Origin: Saprospiraceae bacterium
Lineage (GTDB): Bacteria; Bacteroidota; Bacteroidia; Chitinophagales; Saprospiraceae
Length of the DNA stretch: 64,000 nucleotides
NCBI GenBank assembly: GCA_028279185.1
Contig: JANQSS010000184.1
Location: 1 to 64,000 of the forward strand
Direction of reading: 5' to 3'
The translations under genes were made by a program, and so were the position numbers. The notes below the pieces were generated by a model, which searched no databases, had not been told where the DNA came from, and saw only the letters and a list, made by a program, of their open reading frames with translations. Positions 47,725 to 56,924 of the stretch are shown piece by piece; position 1 is the stretch's first letter, and the number at the start of each line of letters is the position of its first letter.

Positions 47725-48594
47725 TCAGGCACCCAGATAGTGCTTTAACAATTTGCTTCTCGAAACGGATCGCAGTTTATTGATGGCCTTGTCTTTAATC
47801 TGGCGCACTCGTTCACGTGTCAGTCCAAATTTGTCACCAATATCTTCCAGTGACATTGGGTGCTCTACACCAATACCAAAATAAAGTTTAATAACGTCGC
47901 ATTGCCTCTCCGTTAAAGTTCCCAATGAACGCTCAATTTCTCGACGAAGTGACTGTGTATAATTAAGGTCATCATCTGTACCTGGCGTAGTGCTATTTTC
48001 CAGAACATCCAACAAAGAATTATCTTCTCCATCTACGAAAGGCGCATCCATAGATACGTGGCGTGCGGCTACCCCCAATGTTGTCTCTACTTCTTCAGTA
48101 GCAATTTCAAGTACATTTGCCAATTCTTCCGCAGATGGTTCACGTTCAAATTCTTGTTCTAGCTCTGAAAAGGCTCTGTTAATTTTATTGAGAGAACCTA
48201 CTTTGTTTAACGGTAGTCGTACAATTCGTGACTGTTCCGCTAATGCTTGAAGAATAGATTGACGAATCCACCATACGGCATACGAGATAAATTTAAATCC
48301 TCTCGTTTCATCGAACCGCTGAGCGGCCTTGATGAGTCCTAAATTTCCTTCATTAATGAGGTCACTCAAAGAAAGACCCTGATTTTGATACTGCTTAGCC
48401 ACAGAAACTACGAAGCGAAGATTGGCTTTTGTCAATTTTTCAAGGGCCTCTTGGTCACCTTGCTTAATACGTTTTGCCAAATCCACCTCTTCCTCTGGTG
48501 TCAACAGATCAACCTTTCCAATCTCCTGCAGGTATTTCTCTAGCGATTGGCTCTCACGATTCGTGATTGATTTTGTAATCTTTAACTGTCTCAT
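47725..48594 (-). CDS. rpoD: Primary RNA polymerase sigma factor (short RpoD)
   Basis: 289 residues, the housekeeping sigma factor of Bacteroidota, without the acidic region 1.1. Region 1.2 ([20 protein letters not shown]), region 2 ([56 protein letters not shown]), region 3 ([10 protein letters not shown]) and region 4 ([41 protein letters not shown]) are all present. This is the factor expected to read the TAnnTTTG boxes seen through the window. Single gene ended by a strong terminator. Confidence 0.96.
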   Translation of the reverse strand: MRQLKITKSITNRESQSLEKYLQEIGKVDLLTPEEEVDLAKRIKQGDQEALEKLTKANLRFVVSVAKQYQNQGLSLSDLINEGNLGLIKAAQRFDETRGFKFISYAVWWIRQSILQALAEQSRIVRLPLNKVGSLNKINRAFSELEQEFEREPSAEELANVLEIATEEVETTLGVAARHVSMDAPFVDGEDNSLLDVLENSTTPGTDDDLNYTQSLRREIERSLGTLTERQCDVIKLYFGIGVEHPMSLEDIGDKFGLTRERVRQIKDKAINKLRSVSRSKLLKHYLGA

Positions 48595-48783
48595 CTACAC
48601 GGTTTAAAATGGAATTATTAGACACAAAAATGCAAAGAAGTCACGCACCGCCAAATTGCGGACATGACTCTACACTATAACTAAGCTACTTTGATGAAAA
48701 AAAGTTCAGATTTTCTATCGAAAATAAAGTAGAAATGTGTTTATTACGCTTTTTATGAAAATTGCCTAAAAAAGTGCAAAGAT

Positions 48784-49164
48784 ATGAATAGAGTGCCGGT
48801 TAAGATGGAATTTATCTCAAAAGCTTCTCCAGCCATACTATATAAATTCCTCACTGCCCCTTCTTGCCTGGTTCGCTGGTTTTGTGACTCAGTAGACATT
48901 TTGGAGAAAGAGTACTCATTTGGTTGGGATGGTAGCGAAGAGGTTGCTATACTCGTTGTTGATGAAGAAGAAGAACGACTTCAATTCAAATGGGAAGAAG
49001 CTGAATCAGAAGAAGAATACCTTGAGTTTGTAATGTACAAATCACCAATTACGGGTGAGACTGTGCTTGAAATAACAGATTTTGCAGATGAAGGTGAAGA
49101 ACAAGAAGTTAGAGACCTTTGGGATACACAAATCGAAACGCTGAAACGCGAAGCCGGAGCCTAA
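48784..49164 (+). CDS. START-like domain protein
   Basis: 126 residues, without signal peptide. MEFISKASPAILYKFLTAPSCLVRWFCDSVD, FGWDGSEEVAILVVDEEEERLQFKWEE and LEITDFADEGEEQEVRDLWDTQIETLK match a short SRPBCC/START-like family that is conserved in Bacteroidota. Such folds bind hydrophobic ligands in a deep pocket. The protein is very acidic. Function unknown. Divergent from rpoD across 189 bases. Confidence 0.85.
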   Translation: MNRVPVKMEFISKASPAILYKFLTAPSCLVRWFCDSVDILEKEYSFGWDGSEEVAILVVDEEEERLQFKWEEAESEEEYLEFVMYKSPITGETVLEITDFADEGEEQEVRDLWDTQIETLKREAGA

Positions 49165-49182
49165 TTCTATTTGTTCTGTGAA

Positions 49183-49509
49183 TCAAAGACTCTCCGGTGC
49201 CAGTTTAACAACCAATCCATTGAGCTCCGAAGAAATTTTAATCTGACAACCTAACCGACTATTTTCCAACACGTCAAACGCTTGATCCAGCATATCTTCT
49301 TCAGCATCGGATGCTTGGCGTAAGATGTGGTTGGATTGAATATAACAATGACATGTTGAGCATAGTGCCATTCCACCACAAGTGCCCTCTACGGGCAGTC
49401 CCTCGGCCTTACAAACTTCCATAAGGTTCAAATCGATATCCAGGGGGATTATAATATCATGTTTTTGATCTTCGCGATCAATTACGGCTATTTGTATTGT
49501 CTCTTCCAT
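49183..49509 (-). CDS. 2Fe-2S ferredoxin (adrenodoxin/Isc type)
   Basis: 108 residues. The cluster ligands are in GTCGGMALCSTCHCYI (C-x5-C-x2-C) and LGCQI, the spacing of adrenodoxin-type ferredoxins. LPVEGTCGGM replaces the plant-type loop. The gene begins 2 bases after the stop of the reductase gene, so the two are a reductase-ferredoxin pair. It could serve iron-sulphur cluster assembly, hydroxylases or desaturases. Confidence 0.9.
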   Translation of the reverse strand: MEETIQIAVIDREDQKHDIIIPLDIDLNLMEVCKAEGLPVEGTCGGMALCSTCHCYIQSNHILRQASDAEEDMLDQAFDVLENSRLGCQIKISSELNGLVVKLAPESL

Positions 49510-49511
49510 TC

Positions 49512-50522
49512 TTAGCTTTCAATTCCCTTTATTCCAGTTACTGTTGTATACTTGAATGACAGCTTCTTTTCCGGATTGATAATTTTATATGCTGATTGGC
49601 ACATCAGCGTCGCCTCATGAAAACCGCAAAGGATGAGTTTAAGTTTTCCCGGATAGGTATTTATGTCGCCAATTGCGAAAATCCCAGGAATATTTGTTTG
49701 ATAATCAAACGTGTCAACCAAAATCGCATTTTTTTCCAAATGCAAACCCCAATTTGCAATGGGGCCAAGTTTTGGAGAAAGCCCGAATAACGGAATAAAA
49801 AAGTCCGTTTTCTTTTCAATCAAGTCACCATTATTTTTTCGAATCACGACCTGCTCCAAAGCCGTTTCTCCGGAAACACCAGTGACCTGTGCCTCGGTAA
49901 TTAAATTGATTTTTTCGGCCGCATCCAATTCTTTGACTTTTTGAACTGAATCAGGGGCACCGCGAAATCCTTGTCGTCGATGAACGAGTGTAATTTCATC
50001 AGCGAGATCGGCAAGATAGATTGTCCAATCTAAAGCGGAGTCACCGCCTCCGGATATAACAATTTTTTTTTCTGCGAACATTTCAGGATCGCGTACCATG
50101 TATTCAACTCCTCGCTCTTCGAAGGCAGAAATGTTTTCGATTGGTGGCTTGCGCGGTTCAAAACTTCCCAGCCCGCCGGCAATAGCGATTATCGGTGCTT
50201 TATGTTTTGTTCCGCGATTCGTCGTCACGAGAAATTTTCCATCTTCTAATTTTTCAATCGTTTCGGCTCTTTCCCCCAGTGTAAAACCTGGCTTGAATAT
50301 CTCTATTTGTTCCATTAAGTTTTTAACCAAATCTCCGGCTAAAACTTCTGGAAACCCAGGAATGTCATAAATAGGTTTTTTGGGATATATCTCAGTTAAT
50401 TGCCCCCCGGGTTGAGGCAAAGCATCTATAAGATGGCATTTGAGCTTAAGGAGTCCGGCTTCAAAGACGGTGAATAATCCTGTGGGGCCCGCCCCTATTA
50501 TTAAAATATCTGTCTCAATCAT
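49512..50522 (-). CDS. Ferredoxin-NADP+ reductase, thioredoxin-reductase-like
   Basis: 336 residues. FAD-binding GAGPTGLFTVFEAG at the N-terminus, NAD(P)-binding VISGGGDSALDWTIYLADLA in the middle, and IFAIGDINTYPGKLKLILCGFHEA at the C-terminus. The redox CxxC of thioredoxin reductases is missing, so this is the FNR type (as in Bacillus YumC). It moves electrons between NADPH and a ferredoxin, very probably the 2Fe-2S protein encoded 2 bases downstream. Confidence 0.9.
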   Translation of the reverse strand: MIETDILIIGAGPTGLFTVFEAGLLKLKCHLIDALPQPGGQLTEIYPKKPIYDIPGFPEVLAGDLVKNLMEQIEIFKPGFTLGERAETIEKLEDGKFLVTTNRGTKHKAPIIAIAGGLGSFEPRKPPIENISAFEERGVEYMVRDPEMFAEKKIVISGGGDSALDWTIYLADLADEITLVHRRQGFRGAPDSVQKVKELDAAEKINLITEAQVTGVSGETALEQVVIRKNNGDLIEKKTDFFIPLFGLSPKLGPIANWGLHLEKNAILVDTFDYQTNIPGIFAIGDINTYPGKLKLILCGFHEATLMCQSAYKIINPEKKLSFKYTTVTGIKGIES

Positions 50523-50543
50523 TTAAACTAATTCTCGAATTGC

Positions 50544-51314
50544 CTATTTGCCTTTAAATTCAGCTTTACGCTTATTAAGAAAGGCATCTACACCTTCTTT
50601 TAAATCTTCAGAGTCAAAGGATGCACCAAATAATTCGATTTCCTTTTTGAATCCATTATTATCATAGGCATTTACCAAACTAATCATTCTACCAACAACG
50701 AGAGGAGATTTACTTGCTATTTTACCTGCAACTTTTAATGCCAGCTCCATCCCTTGCCCTGAAGGAGCAACGCCTGAAATCAAGCCCATCATTTCAGCCG
50801 TGTTCGCATCTATCATATCACCAGTTAGGAGTAAGTGCATCGCCTTGGATTTGCCGATATACCGAACAAGTCGTTGAGATCCACCATAACCTGGGACTAC
50901 ACCAAGATTAATTTCAGGTTGACCAAATCGTGCGCAATCTTCAGCGAGTCTGATATGGCATGCCATTGCCAATTCACAACCACCTCCAAGCGCATATCCT
51001 TTCACCATTGCTATTACGGGAATAGAAAACTGCTCTATAGCATCATATACGGCATGTCCTTTTTGGGAGAGGGCCTGGCCTTCTTTTGATGAGTAGGATG
51101 GAAATTCGGTGATATCGGCGCCTGCGGCAAATGCTTTTTCTCCAGCTCCTTTTAAAATAATGGCCCTAATATTAGTAAGATCTTCCTTCTTGTCAACAAA
51201 AATTCTATTCAGCTCATTCATCACTTCTGAGTTGATGGCGTTTAGTGCTTTTGGTCTATTAATTGTTAGAATGAGAATTCTTTCCTGCCGTTCGATTAGA
51301 ATAACTGATGCCAT
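50544..51314 (-). CDS. Enoyl-CoA hydratase/isomerase family protein (crotonase)
   Basis: 256 residues. The oxyanion-hole segments are GAGEKAFAAGADITEF and VKGYALGGGCELAMACHIRLA, and the catalytic glutamates are in GQPEINLGVVPGYGG. This is the full pattern of enoyl-CoA hydratase, adding water to 2-enoyl-CoA in fatty-acid or amino-acid breakdown. 21 bases before the reductase gene, so the three genes 51314-49183 may form an operon. The exact substrate cannot be fixed. Confidence 0.92.
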   Translation of the reverse strand: MASVILIERQERILILTINRPKALNAINSEVMNELNRIFVDKKEDLTNIRAIILKGAGEKAFAAGADITEFPSYSSKEGQALSQKGHAVYDAIEQFSIPVIAMVKGYALGGGCELAMACHIRLAEDCARFGQPEINLGVVPGYGGSQRLVRYIGKSKAMHLLLTGDMIDANTAEMMGLISGVAPSGQGMELALKVAGKIASKSPLVVGRMISLVNAYDNNGFKKEIELFGASFDSEDLKEGVDAFLNKRKAEFKGK

Positions 51315-51340
51315 AAAAACTATGAATTTTAAGAGGTGGG

Positions 51341-51348
51341 CAAAGGTA
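51341..51348 (-). promoter_or_regulatory. -7 box of the enoyl-CoA hydratase operon
   Basis: TACCTTTG on the minus strand, exact TAnnTTTG match, 26 bases before the ATG at 51314. Confidence 0.5.
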
Positions 51349-51640
51349 TGAAAATCGAAGTGTGTGTATTATTAAATAATGAGCTTAAGAGTTTACATAG
51401 CTCGATTCATCCTTTGTGGCTAATACGCAAACATGATCAAAATATTTTTCAATTTGACCACTTTAAGCAAACATAATAAATAATTGATTATCAATTATCT
51501 ATGCATCAAAACGATCAAAAATATCGAGATGCCCCGCCACTATGGGTTAAACCCCTTGATTTTTCGAGATTCGAATTGTATCCTTTTTTGAAACTTTAGC
51601 CTGTCAAACGTAGTTTGAACTTTACGCTCTTTGAAAAAAT
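51349..51640. other. Intergenic region upstream of tmRNA
   Basis: 292 AT-rich bases without coding frame. It has an imperfect AATAATTGAT/ATCAATTATC inverted repeat around 51479-51500 and a weak box GCTCTTTG (51626-51633) whose distance of 8 bases to the tmRNA 5' end fits a -7 element. Confidence 0.4.
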
Positions 51641-52005
51641 GGGACTGAATTGGAATCGACAGGAATGAAGTCGATTTAGTAAGCATGTCGGGGAATGATC
51701 ACTCACCCCGTTAACAAATGGTAATCGAACCAATAATTGGCAATACTAACATTGCTTTGGCTGCATAATCTAGGATTATAAAGCCTTTTTGCGCCGCACT
51801 TGACGCCTGATACACAGTGCGCTCGCAAATCAACAAACCCTCAGGCTAGATATGATGGACTTCCCGACCATTTGTCGAAATCAAGGGAAACTATTCGAAG
51901 TAGGCCGTCAACCTGCCAATCTCGGATGTATTAAAAGGTGGACTAAACATGTAGAAAGCTAAGTTGAGCATTGTCTGGACCCGGGTTCGAATCCCGGCAG
52001 TTCCA
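51641..52005 (+). ncRNA. ssrA: Transfer-messenger RNA
   Basis: 365 bases, rescues stalled ribosomes. The 5' end GGGACTG pairs with CAGTTCC at the 3' end, with discriminator A; CCA is not encoded. The T arm CCGGG-TTCGAAT-CCCGG ends the tRNA-like part, and the 5' side GAATTGGAATCGACAGG is the typical D-like region. The tag frame ends GCT TTG GCT GCA TAA (51754-51768), giving the standard ALAA end. Reading back gives EPIIGNTNIALAA if the resume codon is GAA at 51727, which follows TAATC as in E. coli TAGTC. The resume codon is inferred. Confidence 0.93.
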
Positions 52006-52027
52006 CAAAAATGGTATTGCATCGATA

Positions 52028-52771
52028 ATGACGATAGAAAAACTTTCGGTCCTTTTGACCTTTGCCCAAAACGAACGATTCAGTATAAGTAGGAAGGTAA
52101 AATCAAATCTACGGTATCAGGCTATTTTCATTGCCGTTGGAGCAGCTATTCTGAGCAATTATCAAGGCATAAGTCTGGAAGAAACAGCAATACCTTTTTT
52201 CGGATCTGAAATAAAACTGAAGTTCCTTGTACCCTTGATCCCAATAATTTTGGTTTACCAATTCATTTCATTTGGATACCTGCTAGCTCATTACATTAAT
52301 AACGGCAAGGCGATCAAGGTTCTCATGGATAATTTAATATCAATTGACGCTGAAAACCAGTCTCACCTCGATGGGCCGGAAAGACTCTATTTTCCAGAGG
52401 AACATATCAATCTTTTCGACCATATGGCCAGATCGTTTTCCTTATTCGAACCATTTTATCGTCCTGAAATTTTCAATCAAGGTGGAAAACCGCTCAGAAT
52501 GTTTTTCAATTTTATAGTTATCGCTTTCATTGTAATCAATCATGGTCTGGTCTACATTTTTCTTCACTTTATTTTTCCTACCAACTGGGTAGCACTCGTA
52601 ATGTGTAGTTTAACCGTAACCCTGTACTTTTTTTTATATCGTCATTTTGCGCATGCGCGAGACGATGTTCCTTCTACAAAGATTTTCGTGCGATTTGCCG
52701 TAGGATTCGAAATTATAACCTTTCTTCTCTTAAACACCTGCTTGATATTTAAGCCAGAGTTCTTGCTATAA
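52028..52771 (+). CDS. Integral membrane protein of unknown function
   Basis: 247 residues with four or five membrane helices (about 28-45, 69-92, 157-180, 185-205, 220-240). The basic N-terminus ERFSISRKVKSNLRYQ should stay in the cytoplasm. No family motif was recognised. The frame extends upstream to 51971, but that part is the tmRNA 3' end; ATG 52028 is used. It could be read through from the tmRNA promoter, but no terminator or own box was seen in between. Confidence 0.65.
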   Translation: MTIEKLSVLLTFAQNERFSISRKVKSNLRYQAIFIAVGAAILSNYQGISLEETAIPFFGSEIKLKFLVPLIPIILVYQFISFGYLLAHYINNGKAIKVLMDNLISIDAENQSHLDGPERLYFPEEHINLFDHMARSFSLFEPFYRPEIFNQGGKPLRMFFNFIVIAFIVINHGLVYIFLHFIFPTNWVALVMCSLTVTLYFFLYRHFAHARDDVPSTKIFVRFAVGFEIITFLLLNTCLIFKPEFLL

Positions 52772-52948
52772 TTAAATTGAGCGATGTCTCCATGAGCAGA
52801 AGAGCCGAGACTAACCTTTTATTGACGCTGTTGATTTTTCTTAATCATCAACTTCAAAGATGAAAATCAAGAAAAGTTGCAGAATTATGTGGCCAAAACG
52901 ATATTGCTCCGTCATAAAGCCATTCTTTAAACTTTAAACTTTTCATAA

Positions 52949-53752
52949 ATGGATTTAGCACAAGAACTTAAAGCGCTTACAGCGATGGCCGTGCAATGGG
53001 CACCAAAGTTGCTCGGAGCCATTCTTATACTTATTATTGGATTTTGGGTCGTTGGTCGGGTTATGAAATTGATTGGACATCGAATGAATAAAGCCGAACT
53101 CGATCCGGATGTACAGCCTTTCTTAAAATCGCTCATCAGTGTTTTACTAAAAGTTCTTGTTGTAATCACCGCTGCCGGAGTGGTTGGAGTAGAAATTACA
53201 GCATTTGCCGCTCTTTTGGCTGCTGCTGGTCTCGCCATTGGAATGGCCCTTCAGGGTACACTCGGCCATTTTGCTTCAGGCGTAATGATTTTGATTTTTA
53301 AACCGTACCGCGTTGGTGACTTGGTTGATATTCAGGGGCAAGTCGGACACGTCGATGAAATCCAAATATTTAATACAGTCCTGACATCTTTGGACAATAA
53401 AAAGGTAATCATTCCAAATGGTATCGCGACTAGTGGGGTTATGACGAACCTAAGTGAAAAAGGAAAACTGCGCGTCGACTTACAAGTGGCTGTGCCCTAT
53501 GAAGAAGACCTTTTAAAAATGAAGCGAATAATTCGAGATGCAATCGATACCGTTGAACACAAACTGGACGATGAACCCACGGTTGAGGTAAATAAATTTG
53601 GTGAGCACAACATTGTCTTAGACGTGCGACCCTACGCTTCTCCGGAAAAATATTGGGATGTCTATTACGGAACCTACGCAGCAATCAAAAATGCATTTGC
53701 CAAAAACAATGTTCCGGTCGCCTATGAAAAACGAATAAGCCTCACTGCCTAG
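52949..53752 (+). CDS. Small-conductance mechanosensitive channel MscS
   Basis: 267 residues. Three membrane helices, the pore-lining TM3 rich in Ala/Gly (FAALLAAAGLAIGMALQGTLGHFASGVMI) and the beta domain FKPYRVGDLVDIQGQVGHVDEIQIFNT with VIIPNGIATSGVMTNLS. It opens on hypo-osmotic shock to release solutes. Normal length for MscS (286 in E. coli). A 15-bp hairpin follows the stop. Confidence 0.95.
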   Translation: MDLAQELKALTAMAVQWAPKLLGAILILIIGFWVVGRVMKLIGHRMNKAELDPDVQPFLKSLISVLLKVLVVITAAGVVGVEITAFAALLAAAGLAIGMALQGTLGHFASGVMILIFKPYRVGDLVDIQGQVGHVDEIQIFNTVLTSLDNKKVIIPNGIATSGVMTNLSEKGKLRVDLQVAVPYEEDLLKMKRIIRDAIDTVEHKLDDEPTVEVNKFGEHNIVLDVRPYASPEKYWDVYYGTYAAIKNAFAKNNVPVAYEKRISLTA

Positions 53753-53770
53753 AGCATTGCAACTTATCTA

Positions 53771-53804
53771 CAAATGGTCCGTTGATCTATCAATGGGCCA
53801 TTTG
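53771..53804 (+). terminator. Long hairpin after the mscS-type gene
   Basis: 15-bp stem, CAAATGGTCCGTTGA with TCAATGGGCCATTTG (two G-U pairs) and loop TCTA, 19 bases after the stop. The T tract behind it is weak (TGATTTGAG). Confidence 0.6.
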
Positions 53805-53879
53805 TGATTTGAGCAATGTCTTTGCGGACATCCGTGCGATTATGTATGCGACCGCGATAATTATTCAATCCACGCTAAA

Positions 53880-53990
53880 CCAGTATGCCCGAAGGAACAA
53901 TCACGTTTCGGCCTTGCCAAATTTCCTTACATTTGGCGCGTAAAGGTGCAAGGTGTCAAAGGGCTGTGACGCCCCGCACCAATACCTTTT
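53880..53990 (+). other. Three consecutive hairpins before a glycosyltransferase gene, possible structured leader or ncRNA
   Basis: The hairpins are CCGAA/TTCGG (from about 53889), GCCAAAT/ATTTGGC (about 53916-53937) and a compound one at 53945-53980: GGTGC, AA bulge, GGTGTCA, loop AAGGGCTG, TGACGCC, CC bulge, GCACC. A CCTTTT follows at 53985. It matches no riboswitch or SRP RNA that I could recall. It ends 27 bases before the ATG at 54017. Confidence 0.45.
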
Positions 53991-54016
53991 AATCATCAAT
54001 CCATATAAGTCACTTT

Positions 54017-54766
54017 ATGATCGACAACAAAAAGGTAGTGGTTGTCATGCCGGCCTATAATGCAAGTTTGACACTCAAAAAAACGTACGACGAAATACCT
54101 TTTGATGTCGTCGACGACGTCATACTTGTAGATGATTGCAGCAACGACGGCACGGCAAAGTTGGCTGAAGAAATTGGCATCAAGCACGTTCTGCAACACG
54201 ACTCGAACAAAGGTTATGGAGGAAATCAAAAAACCTGCTATACGAAAGCGCTTGAGATCGGGGCGGACATTATTATCATGGTGCATCCGGATTACCAGTA
54301 CACGCCAAAGTTGATCCATTCAATGGCCTATACGATTGCGAATGACGTGTATCCTGTCGTTTTGGCGTCAAGGATATTAGGAAAGGGCGCATTAAAAGGT
54401 GGTATGCCAATGATTAAATACATTGCTAATCGACTTTTGACATTTTTCCAAAATGTTCTTATTAATCAAAAATTGTCTGAATATCATACAGGATATCGTG
54501 CCTTTTCGAAGGAGGTCTTTGCTAAAATTGACATCCTTAAAAATTCTGACGACTTTATTTTTGACAATCAAATGCTTTGCCAATTATTTATGGCAGATTA
54601 TGAGTTAGCAGAAATCACTTGCCCTACGAAATATTTCGACGAAGCCTCTTCTATCAACTTTGCCAGAAGTTGTACATATGGCTTGGGGGTTATAAAAACT
54701 TCATTGCTTTATCGGCTACATAAATGGGGTATATATAAATCAAAAATTTTCGATTTAAAAGGATAA
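54017..54766 (+). CDS. Glycosyltransferase family 2 (DPM/DolP-mannose synthase-like)
   Basis: 249 residues, soluble. KVVVVMPAYNASLTLKKTYDEIP, DDVILVDDCSNDGTAKLAEE, NKGYGGNQKTCYTKALEIGADIIIMVHPDYQY and YRAFSKEVF are the marks of GT2 polyprenyl-phosphate sugar synthases. The usual acidic DxD is HPDYQ. It probably transfers a sugar from a nucleotide to a lipid carrier, which the following membrane protein may use. 5 bases separate the two genes. Confidence 0.9.
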   Translation: MIDNKKVVVVMPAYNASLTLKKTYDEIPFDVVDDVILVDDCSNDGTAKLAEEIGIKHVLQHDSNKGYGGNQKTCYTKALEIGADIIIMVHPDYQYTPKLIHSMAYTIANDVYPVVLASRILGKGALKGGMPMIKYIANRLLTFFQNVLINQKLSEYHTGYRAFSKEVFAKIDILKNSDDFIFDNQMLCQLFMADYELAEITCPTKYFDEASSINFARSCTYGLGVIKTSLLYRLHKWGIYKSKIFDLKG

Positions 54767-54771
54767 ATACT

Positions 54772-56400
54772 GTGAGCAAGAAAAAAAATAAGGTAAGTCC
54801 GATTAAAAGTTCTCATCCAAAAAAAACAAAACTTAAAAAAGAGACGATCGGTAAGCGTGATAATAAAATGGCCAAATTTGGCTTTCCACTATTACTATTC
54901 ATTCTGTTTATCCTTATTTATCAATACATTTTCAATAGCACACTAAATACAAACGGAGACAATTATGCATATATCAATTACGCATCAGCTATACTCGATG
55001 GACACGGTTATGCAGCTCCGAACACACCTCAATACAAACCCACAAATTGGTTTCCTCCTGGGTATTCATCTATGCTTGCCGTATTGATGTCCGTTTTTGG
55101 AAAAAATGTTTTCATATTAAAATTATTCAATGGCTTTCTATTCTTTGGAATATCAATTTTAATATATAAAATATTCTCCGAAATTACCGAAAAGCCAACT
55201 TTACCAGCAGTTGTCGGTGCATTAATATTGTGTAATTTCGGCCTACTCAGGCTTTCGACTCAAATAATGTCAGAGGTACCTTTTTCATTTTTTTCCATAC
55301 TGGCGGTATACTGCACAATAAAATTAAGGAACACAAAGGAATTTCTGCGTTCTCGGTATTTCTATCTTATGATCCTATCAGTGGCAATTGCCTACTATAC
55401 AAGAAGTGTCGGTATTGTCTTGATCGCGAGTATTTTCCTTTACTTAATGATTCAAAAAAAATGGAAAGTCGCAGGAGGATTTATCGCGGGTGTGGGAATA
55501 CTGTATCTTCCGTGGATCATTCGTAATTCCATACATGGTATTGAAGGTCGATATGTTGGCACCATAATGACCGTAAATCCATGGCGACCCGAAGCGGGGA
55601 AGATATCCTCTGTTGGCGAATTTATAGATAAAATGCAGGTAAATCTATACGACACTGTACTGTCCGGATTTCCGCAATCTATATTTTCATTCTCTGATTT
55701 TGCATCTATGTCAACGACGTCATTTTATATTCTAGGCACTATAGTACTTGCGGTTGTTTTATTCGGTGCTTGGCGATTACCTAAAATAAATGTATTGATC
55801 TCACTATACATTTTAGGAAACATTGCCATTTTTCTCATTTGGCATGGCGGAAATAGCATTCGATATGTACACCCTTTAAGTCCTATTTTGATATTTTGTT
55901 TTTACTACGGGATAGTTGAACTTATTAAAATTATTTTTCTCTCTTTGAAATTGAAAATTCCTTCTTGGCTTCCTTTCTGTTTTTTAGGTGTCATTTTTCT
56001 GCACCTACCCCGTCTGGGAGATCTTAACAAAAAATCCAAGGAGCGACTACATCCAGGAATGACCAATTATTTTCAATTAGCAAAGAACTTCAAGACAAAA
56101 AACGAAGACGGAGCAGTGGTAATTTGCCGTAAACCAGGGATGTTTCATTATTATTCAAATGCATTCACCTATAATTATAAGTATTCACTTGATGACAAAG
56201 AGATAATCGAACGATTCATCAATCAGGATGTGGATTATGTAGTCATCGATCAACTCGGTTACGGCTCGACCAGCCGCTATCTGGTACCGGCCATTCAGAA
56301 AAATCAAGAATTATTCAAGACCGTCGAACAATTGGAGAATCCTGACACCTACTTACTAAAATTTGATATAGAGGCTGCGAGAAAGAAATTTGGTCTGTAA
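54772..56400 (+). CDS. GT39/ArnT-like membrane glycosyltransferase
   Basis: 542 residues. A very basic N-terminus (SKKKNKVSPIKSSHPKKTK), then about 11 membrane helices. The first outer loop has NTNGDNYAYINYASAILDGHGY with the acidic residue expected of GT-C enzymes, and TNWFPPGYSSMLAV follows. GT-C enzymes take a sugar from polyprenyl phosphate, fitting the GT2 gene upstream. The C-terminal 110 residues form a soluble domain. The start is GTG at 54772; ATG at codon 33 would remove the basic lead. Confidence 0.82.
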   Translation: MSKKKNKVSPIKSSHPKKTKLKKETIGKRDNKMAKFGFPLLLFILFILIYQYIFNSTLNTNGDNYAYINYASAILDGHGYAAPNTPQYKPTNWFPPGYSSMLAVLMSVFGKNVFILKLFNGFLFFGISILIYKIFSEITEKPTLPAVVGALILCNFGLLRLSTQIMSEVPFSFFSILAVYCTIKLRNTKEFLRSRYFYLMILSVAIAYYTRSVGIVLIASIFLYLMIQKKWKVAGGFIAGVGILYLPWIIRNSIHGIEGRYVGTIMTVNPWRPEAGKISSVGEFIDKMQVNLYDTVLSGFPQSIFSFSDFASMSTTSFYILGTIVLAVVLFGAWRLPKINVLISLYILGNIAIFLIWHGGNSIRYVHPLSPILIFCFYYGIVELIKIIFLSLKLKIPSWLPFCFLGVIFLHLPRLGDLNKKSKERLHPGMTNYFQLAKNFKTKNEDGAVVICRKPGMFHYYSNAFTYNYKYSLDDKEIIERFINQDVDYVVIDQLGYGSTSRYLVPAIQKNQELFKTVEQLENPDTYLLKFDIEAARKKFGL

Positions 56401-56489
56401 GTTGGATTCATTCAGATCATAAGATTGGCTATTAGGACACTTGGCTTTCTCGACCAGCGCGAAATTGATCGAATAATAAACAATATGTC

Positions 56490-56497
56490 TATTTTCG
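56490..56497 (+). promoter_or_regulatory. Putative -7 box of the cytochrome-like lipoprotein gene
   Basis: TATTTTCG, one mismatch from TAnnTTTG, 18 bases before the ATG at 56516. Confidence 0.35.
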
Positions 56498-56515
56498 CAT
56501 GTAAATATTGGTAAT

Positions 56516-56884
56516 ATGAAATATGGATTTGTGGCCACGCTCGCATTGGCTATTTATATATGTACAATTGGTTGTGATAGCAAAAATGTCGAAGAAGACT
56601 TTCCAAGTGATCCATGCATGATTCCTTCGGCAACCTACAGCGGAGAAGTCCTCCCAATAATCCGTGAGAATTGTTATAGGTGTCATGATACCGATACGCG
56701 ATTTGGAGGTGTCTTTTTAGAGGGCTATTCCAACGTGGCGGCGTATGCAAACAATGGCGCACTTATGGGAGTTCTGCGTGGAACCAACGGATATCCTATA
56801 ATGCCCAATGACGGAGTTTCAATGCTCGAATGTGATATCCTCACCGTGATCCAGTGGATAGATGAGGGCGCGGAAAACAACTGA
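56516..56884 (+). CDS. Cytochrome c-like lipoprotein
   Basis: 122 residues with a lipoprotein signal (AIYICTIGC, lipid on Cys20). One haem site CYRCH at about residue 60 in VLPIIRENCYRCHDTDTRFGG, and a probable distal methionine in NGYPIMPNDG. The layout (SGEVLPIIRENC at the N-side, ILTVIQWIDEGA at the end) is like the short cytochrome domains of Bacteroidota and Planctomycetes. It should sit on the outer membrane, facing the periplasm or outside. The DUF5777 barrel gene follows after 40 bases. Confidence 0.85.
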   Translation: MKYGFVATLALAIYICTIGCDSKNVEEDFPSDPCMIPSATYSGEVLPIIRENCYRCHDTDTRFGGVFLEGYSNVAAYANNGALMGVLRGTNGYPIMPNDGVSMLECDILTVIQWIDEGAENN

Positions 56885-56924
56885 GAATTTCAATTAAAAA
56901 CTACGGACAACAAAAAATACAGCA

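Noticed and set aside
51971-52027. Upstream extension of the membrane protein (MSGPGFESRQF...)
   Set aside because: These codons are the T arm and acceptor of the tmRNA, so the true start is ATG 52028.
53880-53990. SRP (4.5S) RNA
   Set aside because: The conserved GGAA/GCAGC apical pattern with paired internal loop is absent, although a GGAA occurs.
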